DNA of 64,000 nucleotides from Aplectana chamaeleonis. Taxonomy: Eukaryota; Nematoda; Chromadorea; Rhabditida; Cosmocercidae. The notes under the pieces are model-generated. The model was not told the origin of the DNA. It worked only from the letters and a program-made list of their open reading frames with translations, and did no database searches. The translations under genes and the position numbers were made by a program. The number at the start of each line of letters is the position of its first letter. Within the stretch, counting starts at the first letter, position 1. This document shows positions 55,127 to 64,000 of the stretch, one piece after another. The stretch is from contig JAPDOI010001712.1 in assembly GCA_029168955.1 (NCBI GenBank), forward strand, positions 1 to 64,000, read 5' to 3'.

Positions 55127-57154
55127 TCTTGAGAGGTTTTCCTTCATTTTCTCGTTTTTTTTGTTTCTCACGTCTTTTCCCGAAAGTTTTTAGTCTTCAA
55201 ATGCGACTTTTGTTATATTGCGAGCTTTTGCAAAAGTTTCGATTTCAGGAATAGCGGGAATCGTCGGCAACGGATAGGAACGACCAATCTTTGGTGATTT
55301 GTATTTTATTTCATGGTGTTACCCGACTAGAACCACTTCTTGTGTTCCTTACTAACTTCTCACTTCTCTAGCAAGCTTTTCATTGATCATGAACATTGTC
55401 AGAACTTTTGTTGTTCAGGCTCGCTCGATTCTCCAAAAAAACCTCCAGAACGTAGGTGTTTTTTTTTTATTTTGAATATTTTTTCTTTAAAGTTGCTCTT
55501 ATGATGCATATTTTTGTCGTTATACTTCCCTTACAACCTTTTCCTAAATATGCCGGGTCCAGTGAAAATCGGGCCTGCCCGATCAAAAATTTTGGGCATG
55601 TCCCATATTGAGGGAAAAGTTTTAGAAGTGAAACCAAAAAAACACACATCATAAAAATAAATCAAATAAAAAAAGATTCAAAACAGAAAACATTCAGAAG
55701 TTTTTTTGGAGATTCAGGCCAGCCTAAACAATAGGAAATTCTGAAAAGGTTCACGATCAATGAAGAGCTTTCTAAATAAGTCAAAAGTCAGTAACAAGCA
55801 CTAAATACAGGTTCTTGTTGGGTAAGCCACGAACTAAAAAAAAACCTCGCCAAAATTGGCGAATCTTATTATTTGCAGGTTCCCTCTGTTCCTGTAATTA
55901 AAACTTTCCCAAACGGGACAAATACAACAAACATTGCATTTAATGATCAAACACTGTTGAAAAAAGCGTGAGAATTTCAGAAAACCCATGACAATGAAAA
56001 AGAAACCCACATGATCAGATGTTGGGGGGCGGGCGCGGAAGCTCGCACGAAACCGATATGTCGCGTGTCCGCAGCGCGAGTCCGCAATGGCACTCTCTAA
56101 ATTTAACCCCGAACCAGAGGATCTATATAGCCTAGCTCCCTCATGCTGAGCCGGTCGAAGTAAGGCTTATTGGGCTTATCATGTCGAAATCTCCTTATTG
56201 TGGTGCGCGCGAAGCGCGCACCAGATTTGGTTTTGAATCGGCCCCGCGCGCAACCCCTTTTTCGAAATCTCAGTTGAGAGTTAACGTAGAAATTAGAGCT
56301 AAATTGCATTAAAAAAGCGCAAAAAGTTGATATATGTACCCAAAAATGGTTTAGAACGGTTCACTGGTTTTTGAGCGAAAATTGAAAGACCGCGCGTTTT
56401 TGTTGTTAATCTCCTTTTTTCAGACGGCGTACACGATCTTGTTGGTACACTTAAAATTGAGCTAGGGAGCTCATTTTTGGATAGGAGGCTGGAAATGGAT
56501 GCAGGTCGCTCCTATTCCAATTTGAACTTGATACCTTAACTTTGAAGGGTACCTCAAAATCGTGGGTTTATATACTAAATTAGCCGTGGAGCACGAAAAC
56601 TGCTATTTTCTGCTACGGCTGTGGAGACCGGGGTGTGTGGGTGAATCTGCAGCCAATCAATACAGGTCGTTGAAGGTAAATACTGAACTTGTCAGAATTC
56701 GTACTAATGACACGTCATCGATCGATAATCAATATTATCGATTTTCGCGCTTCTTGCAGAAAATGCTCCCAGAAGTGGTGATTGTTGATGGGATTGGTTT
56801 TCTTGGTTGAGGAATTTTGCTCATCAGTCATTATCGATAAATAGCAATCAGTAATATCGATGCTTCCGCCTTTTGCACAAAATGCCGCAATGATTTTCGA
56901 TTGTTGATGGCTCTAACAATAATTCACTTGTTTGGGAAATTCTTCTCATGATGCAAAACCGAACATTATCGATCAATGATATCGATTTTTCCCATGTTGC
57001 ACAAAATGCGGCAATGAGTGGTATTTTTATGGTTTTGGGTAATAAGTTTCAAAAAATGTACTCATTCGACAATCTCGTTGTTAGATATTTCATCATTCCG
57101 AAATGGAAATCGTTGAGCAAAATTAAAGCCAGAAAGGGAACCTTCGGGAAAAAT
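55127..57154. other. No gene recognised; three diverged 125-bp repeats with paired ATCGAT sites
   Basis: Non-coding. At 56700-57050 three diverged units of about 125 bp each contain TTATCGAT and ATATCGAT close together, followed by GCACAAAATGCSGCAATGA and TTGTTGATGG-like sequence. No exon is supported in the rest. Confidence 0.5.
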
Positions 57155-57215
57155 ATGTGAAATTTCTGAAAATTTAGCTTCCTGGCAAAAGTAACGATTT
57201 GGAAATGATAAAAAA

Positions 57216-57425
57216 AAGTACTTTTGTGATTCTTTGCCGTGCAGGTTTGATAAACGGTGAAACTGGTTTATTAGTGGCTTCACGTTTCGAACAGCTCGTC
57301 GTTTTCGAAGGCCTGAAAGCGCTAAAAACTTTAGTGACCTGTGAGTTGCTCCATCAAGCGCTTCTCCCTCTACGACAAGTTCAACAAGCCCCAAAAAACT
57401 TGAGTAAGCCACCGAAATCAGCACA
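57216..57425. repeat. Terminal direct repeat of the Penelope-like element, 3' copy
   Basis: About 85% identical to 60240-60446 in the same orientation. It differs mainly by small indels (GTTTGATAAACGGTG against GTTTGAAGAAGGTG). Confidence 0.85.
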
Positions 57426-57489
57426 GAAACCCACCCACGCCAGTTCCACCAACGACGAGCTCCCGTATCGACCAGATAGACCGCAAGCC

Positions 57490-60237
57490 AGGAGACAAGT
57501 GAACCCGCCTGATCATACACGGCTGATCGGGCTATAGCTGGCACATAGCATTATGAATGGTAGGAAGTCACTAGTAATGGAAATGCACTCATTTCTATTA
57601 TTATTGAGTCTGGGGAGCAGGACATGATATAGAAGGCCTCCAGTGCTTTCCCCTCGCTCCAATATCCTCCTCACGACTTAGAATCGTGCATTTGATGTCA
57701 AAATCAACTCCACCATGCTCTTCTTGCCTGTGTTTTCCAAGGGAGTTAATGTATTCTTTGCACCGCTTTCCTGCTAGGTGCTCCTTGACGACCTGAATGT
57801 TCAGCATTCTTCCCGTTTCCCCTATGTAGATCTCGCAGCAGGACGTGCACTGAAGCTGGTAGATGACACCGCTTAATAAGCAATCGCCTTCTGCTCCGTT
57901 TGGACATACTGTGCAATTTTCCGTGTCGCAGGTGCGGTCGTAGAGCCGGTTGCGTACAAGTTGCCGCTTTATGTTGTCCCGAGGATGTTTATGAGAGCTA
58001 CATCATCGCTGAGTCCGCACGCGCAATACATTGCCGTATAGCTGCACTCACTCTGTCGGGAAAGAACGGTAGCTGCAGAGGCACTTTGTTGTCGATTCGA
58101 TTCGGGAGTCTCACTCTTCTGCCACGGTCCCGTCGCTGCGCAGTATATCCATTCAGACGAGTAATAGCACCAGCCAGTCTGCGCGACTCTTCTCGCTCTT
58201 CGACTCCCGTACAGATTTGATTGGCAGTTCTCAACATGTTCTGAATCACGGCGCAATTTCACGGCTCCAGGGTGCGCAGATGTTGCGTGAATGACGATGT
58301 TCTTGGAGGTTTCCTTGCGGTACCATTTCACTCTGTATGCACCAGCAGTCACACTTATTTGCGTATTCAGGAAAGGAAGCCATCCGTCGTGAGGGGGGCT
58401 TCTCTCTGGTGAAGCGGTATGTGCTGGGTGATCGTTGATTGAGAATATCAACAGCTCATCCCATTTCAGTCTGAGTTGACGTGACCACGCAGCAATCGTC
58501 GATGTACCTACAGTACAGGATAGGTTGCTGGGATAGCACTGGCTCTTCTACTTTGCTCATGAAGCACACCGCCAAAACAGGTGCCAGTCGTTGACCCATT
58601 GCGAGCCCTCTGACCTGAGCATGAAGTAGGTTCCATTCCGCTTGAAAATATTGCAATTCACACACTCCTTCACTAGCGTCAAGATGTGGCCCTTACTCAA
58701 GCCAACGATCGCGATGTCTGTGTGCTCGTCCAGCATTCAGATAGAGCCTGAGCGCGTCTCCATTATCCACGTTTGTGTAGAGCGCGTTTACATCGAAAGA
58801 TTCGAATAACACAGTTCTGTTGATCCCTTAAACAGCGCAGGCGGTCCAGAAACTGTCCTGTGTTGGCTAGGTGAGAAGGATGTGCTGAAGAAGTTGACTG
58901 ATTATTCTGGGCAGGAACCAGGAAATTCGATCTGTCGGTCCCCCCACACAGCTGATAATGGGTCGAATTTTTGAAAGAATCGGCTGCCATGGAACGGATG
59001 TTATCCGGGAGACAATTTATGTGTCTTTGATAGAGAGTAGAAAACGGGACATCTCGAGTTTTCCAGCTTCAGCCTTCTAATAAGCTTTCCGTCAATCCTG
59101 CTACTTTTCCAACTGCCGTCCAGGTATTATTTAGTTTCCGACACTGTGCGGCAAATTCCTTTTTCGTTGCTTGTGTGTAGACAGAGGTATCATTCAAATG
59201 GAGCTGTGTGATTTCTTGATCTAATGAGAGAGGTGTAATCACAAACTCTCCTCCTTGTCGCTGACGGATAGACGAATTTCGTGGCGTTCCAGCTTTCACG
59301 AATCTCCTTGAAACCTTCCTGCTGTAGTGATGTCAAGTTTTTTCTTCTTTCACGTCCATGCCTACTGAGCACGTCGCCCGAATTCCGGATGAAAGAATTC
59401 CGAACTTTATATCGACTTCCGGACGAGAAGGTCGGGCTCCTTGTAGAACGAACGTGGAAAATGGTATAGACGTCAAAATAGAACTCCTACTTCCCTCCCA
59501 TGGTGTTGGGTTGTTCATTACGCCTGGCTCTGAACCTGAGTTGATCCCCTTAAATTATGCAATCCTTTAACAACTTTCCGGTACGTGAATCCACGTGGAC
59601 TCTGTGAGTGCGAAAGAAGGGCCCAGACTCTCAAAAAATTGATGGCATTTTCCGAAATTCGCGCATTACCGATTATAGTGACTCTTGCCTCCCGGGATCA
59701 TCGGTTACTACCGGCGGACAACTCAGAGACCCGAGTCGGTGGTCCATTGGTAGTTGGACACTGTTACCAAAAAACCCTAACTCGCTGTTCGTTTAGGAGC
59801 CTGTCGTACTTAGCACACAGAGTTGATTTTGCCCTAGACCGAACAGCATCACATATCCGCTTTGAGCCACTCTCAATCATTCTCCAACTACTATTCGGTA
59901 GGAGACGACGGCATGAGCATTCCTTTGAAACACACTTCAATAAGGTAGAATACAACACGTATTGATTTTGCCTGAGAACGACTCCTAGTAACTTACGGTA
60001 AACATTTACAATACTAGAATGAGACTCAGAAACATTACATATCGATCCTAGCTTCTTATTCAAAATGAACTTCGGTATCACACCGGTTGTTTTGCACCTT
60101 CGTAGGAAAATTATTGACTGACGAGTGGGAACCACTTTTTGACGGAGGGCTAAAGCTTCCCGAACGAGACCAAACAATTGTGGCGGTATGTTGCGAATGA
60201 GATTCCATGTTTGGCTATCTTGAAACCTGGGCATCAT
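57490..60237 (-). pseudogene. Penelope-like polyprotein: N-terminal domain, reverse transcriptase, GIY-YIG endonuclease
   Basis: On the minus strand, in order: an N-terminal domain at 60237-59764 (RQSIIFLRRCKTTGVIPKFI, DAVRSRAKSTLCAKYDRLL); a middle region at 59372-59069 (GGEFVITPLSLDQEITQLHL, TKKEFAAQCRKLNNTW); and the reverse transcriptase at about 58990-58460 (RPIISCVGGPTDRISWFLP, SFDVNALYTNVDNGDALRLY). The RT continues with GLAMGQRLAPVLAVCFMSK and the active site YIDD at 58506-58495. The connection WLPFLNTQISV and VKWYRKETSKNIVIH lies near 58350. Last is GIY-YIG at 57880-57600 (VYQLQCTSCCEIYIGETGR, LGKHRQEEHGGVDFDIKC), with the tail NRNECISITSDFLPF. Frameshifts and stops separate the parts, so it is inactive. 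The YIDD catalytic residues and the GIY-YIG signature residues are still present. Confidence 0.9.
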
Positions 60238-60239
60238 TT

Positions 60240-60446
60240 GAACGTACTTTTGAGATTCTTTGCCGTGCAGGTTTGAAGAAGGTGAAACTGGTTTATTAGT
60301 GGCCTGACGTTTCGAACAAATCGTCGTTTTCGAAGGCCTGAAAGCACTAAAAACTTTAGTGGCCTGTGAGTTGCTCCATTAAGCGCTCCCTCTACGACAA
60401 GTTCAACAAGCCCCAAAAAACTTGAGTAAGCCACCGAAATCTTATC
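60240..60446. repeat. Terminal direct repeat of the Penelope-like element, 5' copy
   Basis: The copy at the upstream side of the minus-strand gene, ending three bases before its N-terminal frame. Such repeats in Penelope-like elements can carry promoter and ribozyme functions in other species; no hammerhead consensus is obvious here. Confidence 0.85.
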
Positions 60447-60637
60447 AAAACGAAAAAGAGTTTTAAAAATGTCCTGAAATATCTTAAAAAAATGATTTGG
60501 CGTAAAAATAGCCTGGAAAATAAAAAAGCTAGGAAATGAAGTGAAATAACCAAAAATGTGATTTGGTGGTCGATCATTTCACAAGCTTCTCCGCTAAACT
60601 TATCAAAAGGAAACCAAGCGCGCAACGGAAACATTAA

Positions 60638-61121
60638 AGGCAGTGTTCACGATGATTTTCGTCCTCGGGTTTTTCACATCAAACAATGCGTTGGCTACCA
60701 AGTGTTCCCGAAATTACGAAGAAACGGCGAGAAACGCATTAAAACGGCGTATTTCAGTGACCTTATTCTATAACATGGACTAGTTGTCCGGTTGGATGAA
60801 CAGGTTCATGGTGGTTGCCACCGGTGGAAAATTCGGTCAATCAAAAATAAAAGAATATTTTATTCAAAGCAGGACTACTTAGGGCCCTAAGGAAAGAACG
60901 AAACAACAGAGAGTAGAGTATTGCAAGGGACGGGTCCGCAAAAGGTTTCGTTGTCATAACAAACACTTCCTGTGATACTTGAGAGGCGGGGTGATACTTA
61001 AGGATTTCGTGTACTGCTGGTGCTTTTTTCTCAATTTCATCGTCATTTTAGTTCTACCCGGGGGCCACTTGATCAATATAGCAAATAATCTCAAACTTGA
61101 AGATTATCGTGAACACTGCCT
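60638..61121. mobile_element. TTAA-flanked MITE, family A
   Basis: Ends AGGCAGTGTTCACGATGATT and ATTATCGTGAACACTGCCT with TTAA at 60634-60637 and 61122-61125. It lies in the loop of the foldback element at 57155-61420. Confidence 0.9.
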
Positions 61122-61449
61122 TTAAGCCATTTTTGAAAGCTGTAATAAGGGAATCAGCATAGGTCAAGCTAGGTGAACGCAAGGCTCCAATCCATATCGT
61201 GCTTGATTTCGTTTTGATAAGTTTAACAGAGAAGCTTGTGAAATGATCGACCACCAAATCACATTTTTGGTTATTTCACTTCATTTCCTAGCTTTTTTAT
61301 TTTCCAGGCTATTTTACGTCAAATCATTCTTTAAGATATTTCAAGACATTTTTAAAACTTTTTTTTATCATTACCAATTCGTTACTTTTGCCAGGAAGCT
61401 AAATTGTCAGAAATCGCCGTTATATTTTGTTATAACCGACGGCTCCGCA

Positions 61450-61484
61450 GCTTGCTCGGCCCGGACTCATCCGAGCAAGCTTGG
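61450..61484. repeat. Small GC-rich hairpin upstream of the PB1 gene
   Basis: CAGCTTGCTCGG and CCGAGCAAGCTTG form an 11-bp stem with a short loop. It is about 290 bp upstream of the start codon of the PB1-domain gene; its role is unknown. Confidence 0.5.
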
Positions 61485-61697
61485 CTTTACATACATATGC
61501 AGCCGGCCCCTGGTCGTTTACTACCTGGTTCAGACGAGACACTGGGTATGGACTGTTTGTTGTTTACATTAGTCGCATCACGGAACAATAGAAATCATTC
61601 TAAAGCCGTGAAACACTTTCCGATGAAATATGTGTATGTATGTACACATTCTGTTCGTTGTTGCATGCAGCCCCTGATGACTCATGCTCATTGCATT

Positions 61698-61709
61698 GAT
61701 TTCTGCCAG
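61698..61709 (+). promoter_or_regulatory. Candidate trans-splice acceptor of the PB1-domain gene
   Basis: GATTTCTGCCAG fits the nematode 3' splice pattern and lies 62 bases before the ATG at 61772 with no ATG between. It could receive a spliced leader or be the end of an ordinary intron. Confidence 0.35.
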
Positions 61710-61771
61710 CGGCGCTCCGCCTCCACCACGTTCTGCACCGAACTATCGTCCTTATTCACCATTATCACGCT

Positions 61772-62488
61772 ATGAGCCGTCGTTCTAACAGTTCCAGTTC
61801 AGCACATCCACCTGAGGCTAACCACAAAGAACCGGAGAAGCCAATATCGTTCAAGATATTTCGCGGTGATCCTGTCAAATTCTCCATAACCTACAAGGAC
61901 AAGGATCAACTCTACGACCTGTTCCAGAAGAAACTTGCCGAACTTGGTGTTCCTGCTGGCAAGCTATACTGGATTGACTATGAAGCTGATCATGCCGTGA
62001 TTGAGAACGCTGACGATCTCTTCCTTGGCGTCCAAGGACATGATTCTCTGCTGAAACTCTATTCTACTGCAGCTGATATCGACCCAACCTCAGAATCTGA
62101 TTCTGAGGAACCAAGGAGAAAACCACGCCACAAACAGAAGCATCGAAGCAGCCGCTCAAGCTCCAGCAGTAGATCTAGTGACCATCCAGATCATCCACCT
62201 CCTCCACACGGTTATCCAGGTTATTTCCACGGTAACCCTTGGAACTTTTTCTACCCTCCGAAATCTCATAATCATATGGGCCACAGACAAATCCCTCCTC
62301 ATCACTGTTATCCGCACTATCCTCCTCACGGGTACTCTGACTTCTTCCCCGGCGGTTTCCCGTGGTATCCTCACTGTCCTCCCAATCCTCACATCGGTCA
62401 ATATGGACATAATCACTGTCGTTGCCACGGGGAACCTCGTAGACCCCCTCCTTGCCCATGTGGCCACTGTGGCCCCCACCATTATTGA
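61772..62488 (+). CDS. PB1-domain protein with Ser/Arg linker and His/Pro/Gly-rich tail
   Basis: A single open exon of 238 codons. Residues 1-22 are Ser-rich. Residues about 24-98 form a PB1 domain: a lysine-bearing first strand (ISFKIFRGDPVKFSITYKD), then YDLFQKKLAEL, LYWIDYEADHAVIENADDLF with the acidic OPCA motif, and SLLKLYS. Having both the lysine and the acidic cluster would allow head-to-tail PB1 interactions. Residues about 100-135 are acidic then Arg/Lys/Ser-rich (PRRKPRHKQKHRSSRSSSSS). Residues 136-238 are His/Pro/Gly/Tyr-rich with several Cys (CPPNPHIGQYGHNHCRCHGE), suggesting low complexity and possible metal binding. PB1 domains act in signalling scaffolds. The ATG follows a candidate splice acceptor by 62 bases. 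A different frame just upstream (61711-61785) is Pro-rich and coding-like, so the true start could lie upstream if a frameshift exists. No canonical AATAAA was seen nearby. Confidence 0.8.
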   Translation: MSRRSNSSSSAHPPEANHKEPEKPISFKIFRGDPVKFSITYKDKDQLYDLFQKKLAELGVPAGKLYWIDYEADHAVIENADDLFLGVQGHDSLLKLYSTAADIDPTSESDSEEPRRKPRHKQKHRSSRSSSSSRSSDHPDHPPPPHGYPGYFHGNPWNFFYPPKSHNHMGHRQIPPHHCYPHYPPHGYSDFFPGGFPWYPHCPPNPHIGQYGHNHCRCHGEPRRPPPCPCGHCGPHHY

Positions 62489-64000
62489 ATCCCATCCATA
62501 CCGCTCGACCAGTTTTTGCTCGTGCTGCTCATCATCATGCTCTCCATCAATCGTTCCATCATTTCCATTCACGAGATCCTTCTTGATTTGTATTTCGTTA
62601 CCTGCAATTTGCATTAATCGTTGGAAAAGATATTGTTAGGTTAAATGTTTTCATATCTGCCTGTGACTTGAGCTACGGTTTCCCATAAAGAATTGTTTCC
62701 ATTGTTGGCATTGACCAGAGCTCTTGTCTATATTGAATCGGATTCCGATATTTTTTGACTTCACTCAAAATGTGAAAGGATTTCCAGTTTGATAAGCGTA
62801 ATATTGAGACTGATCTGAAAACTGCGTTCTGTTAGCCGTTGTTTACGAGCGATGTACAATCAAAATATCAATGCTGCTCCACCTCTCACAAAGAAGGCAA
62901 ACATTCGGTGTGGTTCAGTTCTGCACGGCATGAGGTTTTCCTGACAGACGCGATGTAAAAGTGCATTAAGATTATAATCTTTCAGCAATAATTGACGGTC
63001 ACAGGATATCATTCCCGTTTCCTTCTCTTGCATGCCTCATTTGCGCTGAAAACGTGTAGAAAAGTGCAGGAATAAGCAAACAATGAGCTGTATCCGAAAA
63101 AAAATGAAATGTTCACTGTGAATCATCACTTTCAAACACATCTTGGCTGTGCTCAATATCAACTACACAAGCAAAAAAATGCGCTTTGCGTGCTCTGTAT
63201 ATGCCTCGAAGGAACCTCGGAAAAGAAGCTGTATCAGTTTGACAGGGTGCTCAATTTAGACGGCTTTTCGGAACCGAATCGCATCACTGGTGGGTAGGAC
63301 TTCTAAACCACTGTTGTGAACCTGGGATTCTTTGAGGTTCTTATGTAAAACGTGCTCCGGTTTTCAGCAAGGAAATTTAATAACAAAGTGGGGCAAAATC
63401 TACCATGAACTAGCCTGCTTACCCTTAGGCGGCGTTCAGAGTTTTCGCGGCGCGACGCGATGGCACATATCAGCGCGACGCGAAAATAGCGTCGCGCGGA
63501 AATCAAGGTGTGAACGGCGCGCGAACGCTAGGCGACTACGCGCAAATGCGTAATTTCCGCAATTTTCCGTACCCAAGCAGAACTAATCAATATTTAATCT
63601 TATTCTGTCTATTTAAGTGTAATGTACCTTTTTTTATCTTTTATCTGTATTTTTATGGCCCATTTTTGTTTTCGTTGCGACAACTTGCTTCTTTAATGTC
63701 GAAACAATCAAAAAGACATCGCGAGCCATTGATGCTTAGAATTTTTATTTTGGAGTTGATAGTACAGAATAGGGAGGTTTCAGTGAAATGAGACCGAATT
63801 ATGCTTGTGTCGTTTCTAAACCGTAAAAAAACTTTATAGCTCGTCAACTCTTCGAAACCATCACCCTCATCACACTGTCCTTAAATATGCAGACAAAATT
63901 GTTTGCAGTATCATCTGAGCTCCCTTGAGTCTCCGATACTGGAAGAAAAAATGATGACAATCGCTCCGCGATGCGATGGTCGCGGAGCGATTATAATTTG
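62489..64000. other. Downstream of the PB1 gene; no further gene recognised
   Basis: A frame at 63109-63297 ends KKLYQFDRVLNLDGFSEPN before a GT-rich donor-like site (ACTG|GTGGGTAGG) and could be an exon, but no matching acceptor or family is clear. At 63424 a CTTAGGCGGCGTTCAGAG repeat start is followed by GCGACGCGA-type sequence like that at 45319. At 63959-63992 a perfect hairpin (AATCGCTCCGCGA and its complement, 8-base loop) is present. Confidence 0.45.
63959..63992. repeat. Perfect 13-bp-arm hairpin
   Basis: AATCGCTCCGCGA, loop TGCGATGG, then TCGCGGAGCGATT. It is non-coding; it may be the centre or an end of a small foldback. Confidence 0.7.

Larger units (their letters stand above)
57216..60446 (-). 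mobile_element. Penelope-like retroelement flanked by direct repeats (pLTR-like)
   Basis: A direct repeat of about 205 bp flanks the body: 57216-57425 and 60240-60446. It starts GTACTTTTGTGATTCTTTGC and includes GGTGAAACTGGTTTATTAGT and CCCCAAAAAACTTGAGTAAG. Between them on the minus strand lies a single broken gene with reverse transcriptase and a C-terminal GIY-YIG domain. That domain order and the terminal direct repeats are hallmarks of Penelope-like elements. Confidence 0.9.
57155..61420. mobile_element. Foldback element, left arm split by a Penelope-like element
   Basis: The right arm (61205-61420) matches, as reverse complement, 57155-57215 joined to 60456-60617. Shared blocks are TTTAGCTTCCTGGCAAAAGT (57175) and AAATGTGATTTGGTGGTCGA (60555). 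A TTAA MITE of family A (60638-61121) lies in the loop. The right arm therefore shows the sequence before the Penelope-like insertion. Confidence 0.8.

Noticed and set aside
62156..62639. Minus-strand and second-frame open stretches opposite the PB1 gene
   Set aside because: They overlap the His/Pro-rich tail, where low stop density on other frames is expected. They show no domain and no splice sites.

Overview
The window looks like intergenic, repeat-rich nuclear DNA from a nematode, most likely a clade V (strongylid or hookworm-like) worm. The evidence is a set of small introns (about 40 to 90 bp) with TTTCAG-like acceptors, a trans-splice-like acceptor ahead of one start codon, a fragment of a major sperm protein (MSP) domain, Tc3-like DD34E transposons, a Penelope-like element with a GIY-YIG domain, a CR1-like LINE, and two SL1-like sequences. 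Species cannot be fixed from the sequence alone. I see no bacterial or viral gene, no tRNA and no rRNA.

Layout. Positions 1-10940 hold two copies of one composite block: a 42-bp minisatellite, then a 56-bp minisatellite whose unit contains two hairpins, then about 794 bp of single-copy DNA carrying a TTAA-flanked MITE. A 250-bp spacer with a hairpin (4227-4477) separates the copies. From 11313 to 11937 lie the last three exons of an unrecognised coiled-coil-like protein on the minus strand. At 14361-15130 is a long inverted repeat, and 15480-17280 is a second 42-bp (2 x 21) minisatellite. From 17.3 to 32.6 kb the DNA is mostly small non-autonomous DNA transposons (hAT-like with 8-bp target duplications, TA-flanked, TTAA-flanked, foldbacks) plus one MSP-domain fragment at 30.6 kb.

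At 32.8-37.1 kb a decayed CR1-like LINE on the minus strand is broken by five MITEs. At 38.0-38.2 kb is the 5' end of a minus-strand gene with an N-myristoylation signal. At 39.6-44.1 kb a palindromic GTTACATGTAAC-rich tract contains an SL1-like sequence and a 3.8-kb Tc3-like transposon, itself split by a 2.2-kb foldback element that carries 249-bp tandem repeats. At 46.6-50.95 kb is a 4.3-kb insertion with hAT-like ends and an 8-bp target duplication; it contains a TTAA MITE and a nearly intact Tc3-like transposon. At 57.2-60.4 kb a Penelope-like element flanked by direct repeats sits inside one arm of a foldback element whose other arm preserves the empty site.

The only apparently complete host gene is at 61772-62488: a PB1-domain protein with a His/Pro-rich tail. 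Most long open frames in the arrays are by-products of repeat periods and low stop density, not genes. The window is best read as a stack of dated transposon insertions between a few host-gene pieces; no operon-like cooperation between genes is visible.
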